The translations under genes and the position numbers were made by a program. DNA of 26,637 nt, taken from Oscillospiraceae bacterium (GTDB lineage Bacteria > Bacillota > Clostridia > Oscillospirales > Ruminococcaceae). Below, piece by piece: positions 6,911 through 15,460 of this stretch. Below the pieces are notes generated by a model that was not told the origin of the DNA, ran no database searches, and saw only the letters and a program-made list of their open reading frames with translations. Where the stretch lies: contig JAEDMB010000007.1 in the NCBI GenBank assembly GCA_016303235.1, positions 1 through 26,637 on the forward strand. The letters are read 5' to 3'. Every line of letters starts with the position of its first letter. Position 1 is the first letter of the stretch.

Positions 6911-7650
6911 GTTTATCAAGATTAATTCCGCTTGTAATACTTCTGATTCTGCTTGCATTTTTCATAGCTCCTCTTTTTGCCGGAATATGCAACATCGGAA
7001 ATATTGCCGGAATTATTATGACATCTCTGCTTGCTTTTCTTTTAATAAAACCGGATATTATTTCAGAAATTCCCAAGCCTCTGCTTATAATATCGGGAAT
7101 ATTTGCCGTTATCGGATTTATAATTCTGCTGACAATAAATATATTTATGATTAGAAGCGTTAATGACTATCCGCAGAATAAAGACTCAACAGTAATAGTT
7201 CTCGGTTGCAGAGTAAAGGACGGACGCCCCAGCCTTATGCTTAAAAGACGACTTGATTCGGCATATGAATATCTTTCCGCAAATCCCGATACTTTCGTTA
7301 TAGTATCAGGCGGAAAGGGTGACGATGAAATTATGAGCGAGGCAAAATGCATGAGGGACTATCTCTGCGGAAAGGGAATTTCCTCCGAAAGAATTATTAT
7401 GGAGGATAAATCCGCCTCTACTTCTGAAAATCTGAAATTTTCAAAATCCATTATCGAAAACAGTAACCTTTGCAGTGATATAGTAATAGTTACTGACGGC
7501 TATCATCAGCTCCGTGCGGAAATGATTGCAAAAAATCTCGGATATGAAAACATATCCAATATATCTGCTCCGACATCTCCGTGGCTTGTGCCTACATACT
7601 GGGTGCGTGAATGGTTCGGGGTTGCATATCAGTTCATATCGGAATTTTAA
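6907..7650 (+). CDS. YdcF/SanA-family (DUF218) membrane protein
   Basis: A 247-residue protein with three membrane segments at about 6-26, 30-47 and 59-83, followed by a DUF218 domain from about 93 to 235. Family signatures visible are VIVLGCRVKDGRPS, VSGGKGDDEIMSEA, EDKSASTSENL and VTDGYHQLRAEMIAKNLG. Members of this family (SanA, YdcF, ElyC) are envelope-linked and some bind S-adenosylmethionine. The exact reaction is unsettled. It overlaps the TSCPD gene by 4 bases, and its stop abuts a strong terminator, so it ends a two-gene operon. The substrate cannot be read from sequence. Confidence 0.85.
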   Translation: MSLSRLIPLVILLILLAFFIAPLFAGICNIGNIAGIIMTSLLAFLLIKPDIISEIPKPLLIISGIFAVIGFIILLTINIFMIRSVNDYPQNKDSTVIVLGCRVKDGRPSLMLKRRLDSAYEYLSANPDTFVIVSGGKGDDEIMSEAKCMRDYLCGKGISSERIIMEDKSASTSENLKFSKSIIENSNLCSDIVIVTDGYHQLRAEMIAKNLGYENISNISAPTSPWLVPTYWVREWFGVAYQFISEF

Positions 7651-7681
7651 CGGATACTTATAATTGAGTATCCGTTTTTTT
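7651..7681 (+). terminator. intrinsic terminator after the ydcF-like gene
   Basis: CGGATACT (7651-7658) pairs with AGTATCCG (7667-7674), followed by seven Ts. The stem starts at the base after the stop codon. Confidence 0.9.
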
Positions 7682-7686
7682 CAGGG

Positions 7687-7715
7687 TTGATTTTTTATAT
7701 ATACAGTGATATAAT
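7687..7715 (+). promoter_or_regulatory. promoter of the moxR-DUF58-transglutaminase operon
   Basis: TTGATT (7687-7692), a 17-base spacer and TATAAT (7710-7715) with TGA in front (extended -10). AGGAGG precedes the start at 7752. Confidence 0.8.
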
Positions 7716-7751
7716 TTAAAAGTACATAAACATTTAAATTCAGGAGGAAAC

Positions 7752-8708
7752 ATGAACGCAAATTTTTATACAAGCCAGATTAACAAAATAGTAAGCGAAG
7801 TTAAAAAGGCAGTAATCGGAAAGGATACTGTTATAATCAAAACTATGCTTGCAATGCTCTGTAAAGGTCATATTCTTATTGAAGATATTCCGGGGGTAGG
7901 AAAGACTACTCTTGCACTTGCATTTTCAAAGGCTCTTAATCTGAAACACAACAGAATGCAGTTTACGCCTGACGTTCTGCCGTCCGATGTCACAGGCTTT
8001 AATGTATACAACAAAATGAAAGGCGTTTTTGAATTTAAGGAGGGTTCAGCATTCTGCAATCTTTTTCTTGCCGATGAAATAAACAGAACTTCAAGCAAGA
8101 CACAATCAGCACTCCTTGAGCTTATGGAAGAAAAAAATATAACCGTTGACGGAATTACATACAAGCTCCCCGAACCTTATACGGTCATAGCAACTCAGAA
8201 CCCGATAGGTTCGGCAGGAACTCACCTTCTTCCCGAATCACAGCTTGACAGATTTATGATAAAGCTTAGCATGGGCTATCCTACTTCAGAGGGAGAAATT
8301 GCAATACTGAAATCAAAATATAATTCCAATCCACTTGATAACGTTAAGCAGGTTGCAAACAGCGATTTAATCATAGAAATTCAGAACGCTGTTTCAAATA
8401 TTTATATAGACGACAAAATATATTCATATATAGTAAGCATTGCAAACGCCACAAGAAATCACCCGTTAATAAAGCTCGGTGTAAGTCCGAGAGGTACTCT
8501 CGCCCTTATGAATATTTCAAAGGGAATTGCTCTTGCTATGGGGCGTGACTATGTTATACCTGATGACGTAAGCTATATATGCCGTGATGTTTTCGCACAC
8601 AGAATAATTTTAAATTCAAAGGCAAAGCTGAATGACAAAACTCCCGATGATGTCATACTTGATATATTAAAAACAACTCCCGTTCCGAAAATTGCAGGCG
8701 GTAAGTAA
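7752..8708 (+). CDS. MoxR-family AAA+ ATPase
   Basis: A 318-residue MoxR/AAA_3 ATPase, full length for the family. Walker A is IPGVGKTT (46-53), Walker B LFLADE (104-109), sensor 1 ATQNP (147-151), and the Arg finger region is LDRF (165-168). The C-terminal lid contains GVSPRGTLALMNISKG. MoxR proteins act as cytoplasmic chaperone-like ATPases, usually paired with VWA or DUF58 partners. Here the next gene, 2 bases after the stop, is the DUF58 partner, then a transglutaminase: the standard MoxR-DUF58-TGase cassette. AGGAGG lies 3 bases before the start codon. What complex it remodels is not known. Confidence 0.93.
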   Translation: MNANFYTSQINKIVSEVKKAVIGKDTVIIKTMLAMLCKGHILIEDIPGVGKTTLALAFSKALNLKHNRMQFTPDVLPSDVTGFNVYNKMKGVFEFKEGSAFCNLFLADEINRTSSKTQSALLELMEEKNITVDGITYKLPEPYTVIATQNPIGSAGTHLLPESQLDRFMIKLSMGYPTSEGEIAILKSKYNSNPLDNVKQVANSDLIIEIQNAVSNIYIDDKIYSYIVSIANATRNHPLIKLGVSPRGTLALMNISKGIALAMGRDYVIPDDVSYICRDVFAHRIILNSKAKLNDKTPDDVILDILKTTPVPKIAGGK

Positions 8709-8710
8709 TT

Positions 8711-9898
8711 ATGATTATAATGAAAATTCTGTTTCTGATTCTGATAACGGCAAGCATATTTTTCAGAATCCTTTATATATGGGATTTTTCAATAGTTCTT
8801 CTTGTAATCTCATGCGTTATACCGATATTTCTTTTTATATGGGTAACATATCTTAAATATGCTCTTAAAATAAATTTCTCCGTATCGGAAAAAACTGCTG
8901 AAAAAGGTCAGCCATTTACTGTCACTCTTAACGTTGAAAATAAAAGCATTTTTCCTGTTCCGAAGGCGGAGGCAGTTATAGAATATCAGAATACTATTAA
9001 CGGCGATATAAATACAGTTGAACTTTATTTTCCGATACAGAGCCGTAACTGTCAGAAAATTGACTTTCAGCTTACTTCAAAATTCTGCGGAAAAATAAAA
9101 ATCCGCACCGATTTCGTTATGATATATGACCCGATAAGGCTTTTCAAGGCAAATACTGCACGAAACATTCAGACGGAAATAACTATAATGCCCGCATATC
9201 AGGAAATAAACGGATATATTTCTGATTCCTGCTATATGGACGAGGAAAGCAGTAAATTCTCACAGACAAAACAAGGAGATGACCCCTCCGAAGTATTCGA
9301 TTTTCATGAATACAGAACAGGCGACAAGCCAAGCCGTATTCACTGGAAGTTAAGCTCAAAAAAAGATGAGTTTATTGTCAAGGAATTAAGTATGCCCATA
9401 AATGAAAAAACAATACTTTTTGCTGATACACGCTGTTATGAAAATTCTGAATATACACTTCCTGTATTTGATACAATTATGGAAACTCTTATGTCAGTTT
9501 CAGTATTTCTTCTTGAAAACGAACACCCGCATTATATAATAAGCTATGACAGCAAATCCGGAAAGTTTACTGATACATATATTGATGATGTGAAAACACT
9601 CTGCAATTTTATGTTCAATGCTGTAAATAATTCAGATATAAGATATAATAAAAATCCGGTTGCGGAATTTTTCGCAGAATGTTCAGATATTTCATGTTCA
9701 TCATTTACATGCATATCGCATGAAGCCGATACAGAAACTATGATGTATATAAATCAGAATGTTTCATCAGGAATTAAAAATCTTGTTTACGTTTCCGGAA
9801 ACAGCGATGAAAAAAATATCCCCGATTTTGAAGAAATAAATATCATTCCTGTTACTGCCGGAAAAATACCGCAGTCAGTAACCGGCATAGAATTATAA
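8711..9898 (+). CDS. DUF58 membrane protein
   Basis: A 395-residue protein with two N-terminal membrane segments (about 4-22 and 27-48), a beta-rich extracytoplasmic-type region, then the DUF58 core. The diagnostic motif is EYRTGDKPSRIHWKLSSKK at 200-218 with FIVKE just after. The C-terminal half should adopt a VWA-like fold but lacks a full DxSxS metal site. It is the usual partner of the MoxR ATPase upstream. No strong Shine-Dalgarno sequence is seen before ATG 8711, only GGCGGT, so translational coupling to moxR is likely. An in-frame ATG at 8720 is a possible alternative start. The role in envelope assembly is inferred from family context. Confidence 0.88.
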   Translation: MIIMKILFLILITASIFFRILYIWDFSIVLLVISCVIPIFLFIWVTYLKYALKINFSVSEKTAEKGQPFTVTLNVENKSIFPVPKAEAVIEYQNTINGDINTVELYFPIQSRNCQKIDFQLTSKFCGKIKIRTDFVMIYDPIRLFKANTARNIQTEITIMPAYQEINGYISDSCYMDEESSKFSQTKQGDDPSEVFDFHEYRTGDKPSRIHWKLSSKKDEFIVKELSMPINEKTILFADTRCYENSEYTLPVFDTIMETLMSVSVFLLENEHPHYIISYDSKSGKFTDTYIDDVKTLCNFMFNAVNNSDIRYNKNPVAEFFAECSDISCSSFTCISHEADTETMMYINQNVSSGIKNLVYVSGNSDEKNIPDFEEINIIPVTAGKIPQSVTGIEL

Positions 9899-9913
9899 AT
9901 CGGAGTGTGAAAT

Positions 9914-12562
9914 ATGAAAAAAGAAAATATAAATTTAAGCGGTATAAAAATAAATGACAGCATAACGATGTCCGTCCGCCACAAACGGAAAAATTTAAGG
10001 GAACTTGAATCGCTTTTTATTGCACTCTGCGGATATTCGGGAATTATAATGTTTTTTCTGAATACATTTACAATCCCTTTTGATATTCAGACAGTATTGA
10101 TATTTTCAGTTATTTTCGCACTGCTTTACGGTACGGCAACGGCTCTGCGTGGAAAAGCTATGATTATATTCCCTGTTACTTTTGCATTAATGGGATTCGG
10201 TGCTTTCAGATATTACAGTCAGATAAAAAGCGGATTCTGCCTTGTATTTAATATCATGTACAAGAAATTTACCGATACAGGAATAAATTATTTTAAATCC
10301 GTAAGTCCCCTGCATACAGAGCATAATATAACAATATTTCTTATTTTTGCCGTATGGATTCTTTCAGCCGTAATATTTTTCTTTACGGTTTACAGACCTA
10401 ATATACTGGTAATAGTTGCAGTAACATTCCCGATAATCGAAATGTGCCTTTACTACGGAATTGAAGTTCCCGTTATATGGACAGTTCTCACTGCCGGCTA
10501 CTGGTTCGCACTTCTTTCAGTCTGCACAAGCGATTTGGGTGAATATTACGGAGGAGGCGGAGGCTTTACCCGTAAAGATGATGTATTCTTTCCAAAGCGT
10601 AAAATGAAATTCAAGGTTACCGAAAAATGCGGTATATGGATTATAGCTGTATCAATGATTTCGGCAGTTGCAACAAATATAATTATTGATATTACAGGCT
10701 ATGAAAGAACAGACAAAATCAAACAGCAGAGAAAGGAATTAAAAACTGCTATAAATTCCTTTTCAATGGAGGATTTCGCATCAAGCGTATCTGATATAAC
10801 GGAATCACTTGGGTTTTCATTTGAATATCAGGACAACAGACTCGGAAAATTCAATAAGATTACATATAAAGGCAAAACTGATTTGATAATTACTCTTGAT
10901 GAAGCTCCTGAAAACGGTCTTTATCTTAAAGGATTTACTGCATCTGAATACGGTGACAATGAATGGCTTGAACCCGACAGTGAAAAATACAGCAATATCA
11001 ATGCAATGTTTGAAAAATATAATATATATCCTCAGCAGATACCATATATGACAGATACATTTGCATATGAAAAAAGCTGTAAAATAAAAATAAGCTCCCA
11101 GAAGAAAAGCCGTAAATATTACGTTCCGTATGCAGTAGTTCCGGACGAAAGCTTTTCTTTTATTGATGATAAATCCATAACACGAAACCGTGACAAAACA
11201 TATTCATTTGAATTTTATTCTCCGGATATAAAAAAAATTTCTGAAAATCTGAATCTTACAAATATAAAAATCGACCTTGACTATTATCATCAGTTTACTG
11301 ATGAACAGAATCAGACTATAAGAGATTTCAGCGACACATACAATATGAATATGCTTTTAAGCAACCGTGAAAATCTTCCTGTGCTTTTAAACTATAATTC
11401 TATGATGGCTATGCTTATTGAAAATCAGTACAGAAATTTTGTATATGAAAATTATCTGAGCTATCCCGACAATGATGATTTCAAGGAAATTTACAATGAA
11501 TATTCAGATATTCTTGAAAATGCTCCTGTATCAACGACATATAAAAGACTCGAAACACTTCAGAAAATAAAGGACAAAATAAACTCGGAAGTGGAATATA
11601 CTCTTGAACCCGGAAAAACTCCCTCAACAAGAGATTTTACAAACTATTTTCTGCTCGAAAACAAAAAAGGCTACTGCGTTCACTATGCAACAGCCGGAGT
11701 AATGCTTGCACGTATGGCAGGAATCCCCGCAAGATATGCGACAGGATATGTTTCAGTCGGTGATGATTATAACGAAAGCAATAAAAATCCTGACGGCTCT
11801 TATACAGTAAAGCTACCTGACAGCCGTTCACATGCATGGGCAGAAATATATCTTGACGGTTATGGCTGGATTCCCTTCGAATTTACTGCCGGATATTCAA
11901 GCCTTACAATCGACAGCGAACACCCCGAAAGCGTTACTACTGCCGTTACTGAAACTCCCTCCGAAATTACAGCTACTACAACAGTTTTAACTTCATCAAG
12001 CATAACGCAGTCAGCATTAACTAAAAATTCCGGAACTTCAAAAACAGGAATCACTTCAACTGTTATAACATCTCTGAAAATAACTGAAAATACTGTTTCT
12101 TCCGCAATAATACCCGTTCCGGACGGCAACGGAAATATTTCTGATTCATTTAAAAAAATTTTTGCAGTTATTTTTGTTTTCCTCTTGATTTTTGCAAGAA
12201 GATGGATTATAATAGGTATCAGAAGCAAAAGGCTTAATTCCGGAAATTCCGGAAAACGTGTGATAAATAATTACAGGTATGTCATAAAACTGCTGAAATA
12301 TCTTAAATTAAAACAGGATAATCTTCAGTACAGTGAATTTTCCGATGTTGTTGAAGAAAAACTTTCCGGTGAATATTTCAAGGAAGGCTGTTTCTCCTCT
12401 TTCAGCGGAATTGCTATGAAATCCGCTTTCGGAAACTCTGAACCTACTAAGGAAGAACTTGAATTTTTATCAGCCTTTTCAAAGGAACTTGCCGGAAATA
12501 TATACAGGAAATCAAATATATTTGTAAGAATATATCTGAAATTAATTTCCGTTCTTATTTAG
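9914..12562 (+). CDS. membrane transglutaminase-like protein (TgpA type)
   Basis: An 882-residue protein. The N-terminal third holds five or six membrane helices, with a Gly-rich loop near residues 213-218. A large extracytoplasmic region follows. The transglutaminase core is clear: catalytic Cys588 in KGYCVHYATAGVMLARMAGI, His640 in SHAWAEIYLDGYGW, and Glu656 in GWIPFEFT where the classic triad has Asp. Glu is common at this place in clostridial members. A Ser/Thr-rich linker (about 672-735) leads to a final membrane helix near 750-770 and a basic cytoplasmic tail like DUF4129. The enzyme may crosslink or hydrolyse envelope proteins or peptides; the substrate is unknown. GGAG lies 8 bases before the start, 15 bases after the DUF58 gene. 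Confidence 0.88.
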   Translation: MKKENINLSGIKINDSITMSVRHKRKNLRELESLFIALCGYSGIIMFFLNTFTIPFDIQTVLIFSVIFALLYGTATALRGKAMIIFPVTFALMGFGAFRYYSQIKSGFCLVFNIMYKKFTDTGINYFKSVSPLHTEHNITIFLIFAVWILSAVIFFFTVYRPNILVIVAVTFPIIEMCLYYGIEVPVIWTVLTAGYWFALLSVCTSDLGEYYGGGGGFTRKDDVFFPKRKMKFKVTEKCGIWIIAVSMISAVATNIIIDITGYERTDKIKQQRKELKTAINSFSMEDFASSVSDITESLGFSFEYQDNRLGKFNKITYKGKTDLIITLDEAPENGLYLKGFTASEYGDNEWLEPDSEKYSNINAMFEKYNIYPQQIPYMTDTFAYEKSCKIKISSQKKSRKYYVPYAVVPDESFSFIDDKSITRNRDKTYSFEFYSPDIKKISENLNLTNIKIDLDYYHQFTDEQNQTIRDFSDTYNMNMLLSNRENLPVLLNYNSMMAMLIENQYRNFVYENYLSYPDNDDFKEIYNEYSDILENAPVSTTYKRLETLQKIKDKINSEVEYTLEPGKTPSTRDFTNYFLLENKKGYCVHYATAGVMLARMAGIPARYATGYVSVGDDYNESNKNPDGSYTVKLPDSRSHAWAEIYLDGYGWIPFEFTAGYSSLTIDSEHPESVTTAVTETPSEITATTTVLTSSSITQSALTKNSGTSKTGITSTVITSLKITENTVSSAIIPVPDGNGNISDSFKKIFAVIFVFLLIFARRWIIIGIRSKRLNSGNSGKRVINNYRYVIKLLKYLKLKQDNLQYSEFSDVVEEKLSGEYFKEGCFSSFSGIAMKSAFGNSEPTKEELEFLSAFSKELAGNIYRKSNIFVRIYLKLISVLI

Positions 12563-12575
12563 GAGGATTTTTTAT

Positions 12576-13127
12576 ATGAATATTAAAAAATTTCGTTACA
12601 GCTTTGAGGCAGTAATTATTATACTCGGCATAATAATTATATTCAACCCCGCAATAATTGATATGATTTTCAATATTTTCGGTGTGGTAATCGTTGCATA
12701 CAATGTCATTAAATTTGTTATGGGAAAACTCGGAAAAGCTCCGGAATATCCTGTAATGAAATTCATATTAGGTCTGCTCCTCGGTATATCCGTTTCAGCA
12801 ATACCGCATATGGTCAAATTCGGAATACCGCTTGTACTTGGCTGTTTCGTACTTTATAACGGTCTTGAAAGGCTTGTCCTTTCATATCAGATTAAACAGC
12901 ATGGCGGAAATTCCGGAACATCTCTTATTATGGGAATTGCATTTTCACTTCTCGGAATAATAGTTATAATAAATCCTTTCAAAACTTCTGCATTTCTTTT
13001 CAGAATACTCGGAATAGTTCTTGCAGGTATGGGCGTTATGAGAATAGTTTCCGATATGAGAATAAGAAAACAGAATGAGGATATTATACCTGACATCATC
13101 GAAGGCGTTTTCCACGAAAAAAAATAA
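12576..13127 (+). CDS. DUF308 (HdeD-like) membrane protein
   Basis: A 183-residue hydrophobic protein with about six short membrane helices in two similar halves, each holding a GIIIIFNPAII-type or GIIVIINPF-type turn, the hallmark of DUF308/HdeD-like proteins. It ends in a charged tail. AGGAGG (12561-12566) overlaps the TAG stop of the transglutaminase gene, and the ATG is 9 bases further on, so it belongs to the same operon. A bidirectional terminator follows. HdeD is linked to acid resistance in enterobacteria, but that role should not be carried over to Firmicutes members. Confidence 0.85.
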   Translation: MNIKKFRYSFEAVIIILGIIIIFNPAIIDMIFNIFGVVIVAYNVIKFVMGKLGKAPEYPVMKFILGLLLGISVSAIPHMVKFGIPLVLGCFVLYNGLERLVLSYQIKQHGGNSGTSLIMGIAFSLLGIIVIINPFKTSAFLFRILGIVLAGMGVMRIVSDMRIRKQNEDIIPDIIEGVFHEKK

Positions 13128-13133
13128 AAAAAC

Positions 13134-13161
13134 AGCGGTTCAGTTTCTGAACCGCTTTTTT
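13134..13161. terminator. bidirectional terminator between DUF308 gene and upp
   Basis: AGCGGTTCAG (13134-13143) pairs with CTGAACCGCT (13147-13156) with a 3-base loop. T-runs follow on both strands (six Ts on plus, a longer run on minus), so it can end both converging operons. Confidence 0.9.
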
Positions 13162-13171
13162 ATGACTGTTT

Positions 13172-13801
13172 TTACTTTGTACCAAACATTCTGTCGCCTG
13201 CATCGCCTACGCCCGGAACGATAAATTTATTTTCGTTAAGACATTCGTCCATAACTCCGGCATAAATATCAACATCAGGGTGAGCTTTCTGCAATGCCTC
13301 AACGCCCTCGGGACAGCAGATTATACACATAAACTTGATATTTGTTACTCCAAGGCTTTTAAGCTCATCAATAGCAGCACATGCTGAAAAACCTGTTGCA
13401 AGCATAGGGTCAACAACTACAACATCACGCTCTGAAATATCATCAGGGAATTTTGAATAGTATTTTACCGGCTTATGTGTTGAGGGGTCACGGAAAAGTC
13501 CGATATGTCCGATTTTTGATGCCGGAACAAGTGTTGTTATACCGTCAACCATTCCGAGACCTGCACGGAGAATCGGAACAAATGCCATTTTTCTGCCTGA
13601 AATTATTTTTGATTTTGCAACGGCAAGAGGTGTTTCAAGTTCGATTTCTTTAAGCGGTAAATCTCTTGTAGCCTCATAGCATATAAGCATAGCTATTTCG
13701 GAAACAAGTTCTCTGAATTCCTTAGTGCCTGTGTTTTTGTCTCTCATAAGAGAAATTTTGTGCTGAATAAGCGGGTGGTCAATAATATGTAATCCTGACA
13801 T
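13172..13801 (-). CDS. upp: uracil phosphoribosyltransferase
   Basis: A 209-residue enzyme that joins uracil and PRPP to give UMP in pyrimidine salvage. Family motifs are HPLIQHKISLMRDKNT at the N-terminus, the PILRAGLGMVDG segment, and the PRPP loop DPMLATGFSA. The usual loop is DPMLATGGSA, so one glycine is Phe here, worth noting. The C-terminal VPGVGDAGDRMFGTK is typical. A longer frame reaches 13924, but that extension runs into rpiB. The start at 13801 has AGGAGG upstream and the family N-terminus. The gene follows rpiB by 25 bases, so both share a promoter and a ribose-phosphate theme. Confidence 0.93.
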   Translation of the reverse strand: MSGLHIIDHPLIQHKISLMRDKNTGTKEFRELVSEIAMLICYEATRDLPLKEIELETPLAVAKSKIISGRKMAFVPILRAGLGMVDGITTLVPASKIGHIGLFRDPSTHKPVKYYSKFPDDISERDVVVVDPMLATGFSACAAIDELKSLGVTNIKFMCIICCPEGVEALQKAHPDVDIYAGVMDECLNENKFIVPGVGDAGDRMFGTK

Positions 13802-13826
13802 AATCAGAACCTCCTTTTTTATTAGA

Positions 13827-14261
13827 TTATTTGTTTTCAAGTTCAGTAATAAGGTCAATACGTTGCTGATGTCTTCCGCCCTCAAAACCAGTTCTGAGGA
13901 ATATTTCAGCAAGTTCAAGAGCAAGTCCCGATGCTATAACTCTTGCACCTAAGCACATAACGTTTGAATCGTTATGAAGCCTTGTATATTTAGTTGAAAA
14001 GCAGTCTGAACAGAGTGCAGAGCGTATACCCTTGATTTTATTTGAAGCGATGGACATTCCTATTCCAGTACCGCAAATCAGTATGCCTTTATCACATCTG
14101 CCGGAAGTAATTTCACCGCATACAGCCTCAGCAATAACGGGATAATCACAGCGTTCACCGTTACAGCCCATATCCTTAAATTCAAAGCCCTGTTCGGAAA
14201 GAGCCTCAATAAGAACTTTTTTCAGTTCATAGCCTGCATGGTCACAGCCAATAGCAATCAT
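13827..14261 (-). CDS. rpiB: ribose 5-phosphate isomerase B
   Basis: A 144-residue RpiB/LacAB-family isomerase that interconverts ribulose 5-phosphate and ribose 5-phosphate in the pentose phosphate pathway. The N-terminal IAIGCDHAGYELK carries the phosphate-binding Asp-His. GILICGTGIGMSIASNK holds the catalytic Cys and anion-hole glycines. TRLHNDSNVMCLGAR holds the conserved His and the Asn-Val segment. Length is normal. AAAGGAG lies about 9 bases before the ATG. First gene of a two-gene operon with upp, supplying ribose phosphate for PRPP. Confidence 0.95.
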   Translation of the reverse strand: MIAIGCDHAGYELKKVLIEALSEQGFEFKDMGCNGERCDYPVIAEAVCGEITSGRCDKGILICGTGIGMSIASNKIKGIRSALCSDCFSTKYTRLHNDSNVMCLGARVIASGLALELAEIFLRTGFEGGRHQQRIDLITELENK

Positions 14262-14300
14262 TAAAAAAATCTCCTTTCTGAAAAAAATAAACGATAATTA

Positions 14301-14329
14301 ATTATATCACAAGCCGAAAGAAAAATCAA
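14301..14329 (-). promoter_or_regulatory. promoter of rpiB-upp
   Basis: On the minus strand TTGATT (14329-14324), a 17-base spacer, and TATAAT (14306-14301) preceded by TGA. The -35 overlaps the stop codon of tsaB (14328-14326), so the promoter is embedded in the end of the upstream operon. Confidence 0.8.
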
Positions 14330-15018
14330 TCATTTTGAGAATGTTTTTCCAAATCTTTTTCAGCTTTGACTTTCTGCATATAGGATACTTCAAGAAGTTC
14401 CGGAGAAATTTTCTGCTTTTCAGCAGATGCAAGACATACTCCGCATGCATTCTGAAGTCTTGTATTCGGTGGTGCAACAAGAAAAATTTCCGATTTATAC
14501 TGACTGAAAAATTCTTCCGCACCGTCACCGCAGAGCAGAACTTTTTCCGCATTGAATGAAAGAAATTCCGCAAGTTCATCAGACGGCATAATTTTTTCAT
14601 TCATAATACATTCGCATACAAAATTCTTAAAATAATATACTGCTGTATATACAAGATTTCCCCTTGCTTTCATAACAGGGCATACAATTCCCTGAAATGC
14701 AGTATTATTGTATGCAAGGCTTTCAAGCGTTGAAACTCCGCAGACTGTACAGCCTGAACCGAATGACATAGCTTTTACTGATGCTATGCCTATTCTCAGA
14801 CCGGTATAAGAGCCGGGGCCGTTTGCAACTGCAATTGAATCAATATCATTCAGGGATTTTCCGGCTTTTTCAAGTGTTTCCTTGCATAATGGCATAATTA
14901 CCTGCGAATGTGTAAGGCTTGTATATATTGAGGAATCCGCAAGAAAAATTTTCTTTTCGGAATCGTATACCGCAACAGAGGCAGTTTTTCCGGAAGTATC
15001 AATACCAAGTATAAGCAT
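14326..15018 (-). CDS. tsaB: tRNA t6A biosynthesis protein TsaB
   Basis: A 230-residue TsaB (YeaZ) protein, an ASKHA-fold partner of TsaD in the complex that adds threonylcarbamoyl to A37 of ANN-decoding tRNAs. Visible motifs: ILGIDTSGKTASVAVYD, the SLTHSQVIMPLC segment and VANGPGSYTGLRIG. Its ATG is directly next to the TAA of tsaE with no gap, so the two are coupled. tsaD and rimI, which often follow, are absent here; the next gene is rpiB with its own promoter. Confidence 0.93.
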   Translation of the reverse strand: MLILGIDTSGKTASVAVYDSEKKIFLADSSIYTSLTHSQVIMPLCKETLEKAGKSLNDIDSIAVANGPGSYTGLRIGIASVKAMSFGSGCTVCGVSTLESLAYNNTAFQGIVCPVMKARGNLVYTAVYYFKNFVCECIMNEKIMPSDELAEFLSFNAEKVLLCGDGAEEFFSQYKSEIFLVAPPNTRLQNACGVCLASAEKQKISPELLEVSYMQKVKAEKDLEKHSQND

Positions 15019-15444
15019 TTATTCTTCACCGCCCTTTTTTACAGTGATTTCCCTTGTATTTTCATCTATGGAGCGTATATCTATATATATAGTATTTTCG
15101 GGCAGAACGTCTGCAATATTTTCAGACCATTCAACAGCAAATATGCTTTGTTCAAGCGGATAGTCATAATATCCCGTTGATTCCAAATCATCGGAATTTT
15201 CTATTCTGTACATATCGAAATGATAAAGCGTAAGCTTTTCGCCTCTGTATTCGTTCACGATTGCAAAGGTCGGAGATGTCACAACATCTCCGAGTCCAAG
15301 ACCTTTTGCAAGTCCTCTTGTAAAAGTTGTTTTTCCTGCACCGAGACCGCCCCTGTATGCAATAATGTCCCCTGCTTTAAGAGTCTCTGCTATTTTTTCT
15401 GCTGTCTGAATAGTTTCTTCCGCCGAATGAGTAATAAATTTCAA
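15019..15444 (-). CDS. tsaE: tRNA t6A biosynthesis ATPase TsaE
   Basis: A 141-residue P-loop ATPase that drives the TsaBDE t6A complex. Walker A is GGLGAGKTTFTRGL, then TSPTFAIVNEY and the LYHFDMYRI and FAVEWSENI segments of the family. The start is TTG at 15444. GGGAG lies 9 bases before it and no ATG gives the family N-terminus. It lies 16 bases after fhs and abuts tsaB. Confidence 0.93.
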   Translation of the reverse strand: MKFITHSAEETIQTAEKIAETLKAGDIIAYRGGLGAGKTTFTRGLAKGLGLGDVVTSPTFAIVNEYRGEKLTLYHFDMYRIENSDDLESTGYYDYPLEQSIFAVEWSENIADVLPENTIYIDIRSIDENTREITVKKGGEE

Positions 15445-15460
15445 AGAAAATCACTCCCAA

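Noticed and set aside
11879..11881. Loss of the catalytic Asp in the transglutaminase (Glu656)
   Set aside because: Glu at this place is common in clostridial transglutaminase-like proteins, so it does not indicate an inactive enzyme.
13802..13924. N-terminal extension of Upp by 41 residues
   Set aside because: It overlaps rpiB and the good Shine-Dalgarno sequence belongs to the start at 13801.
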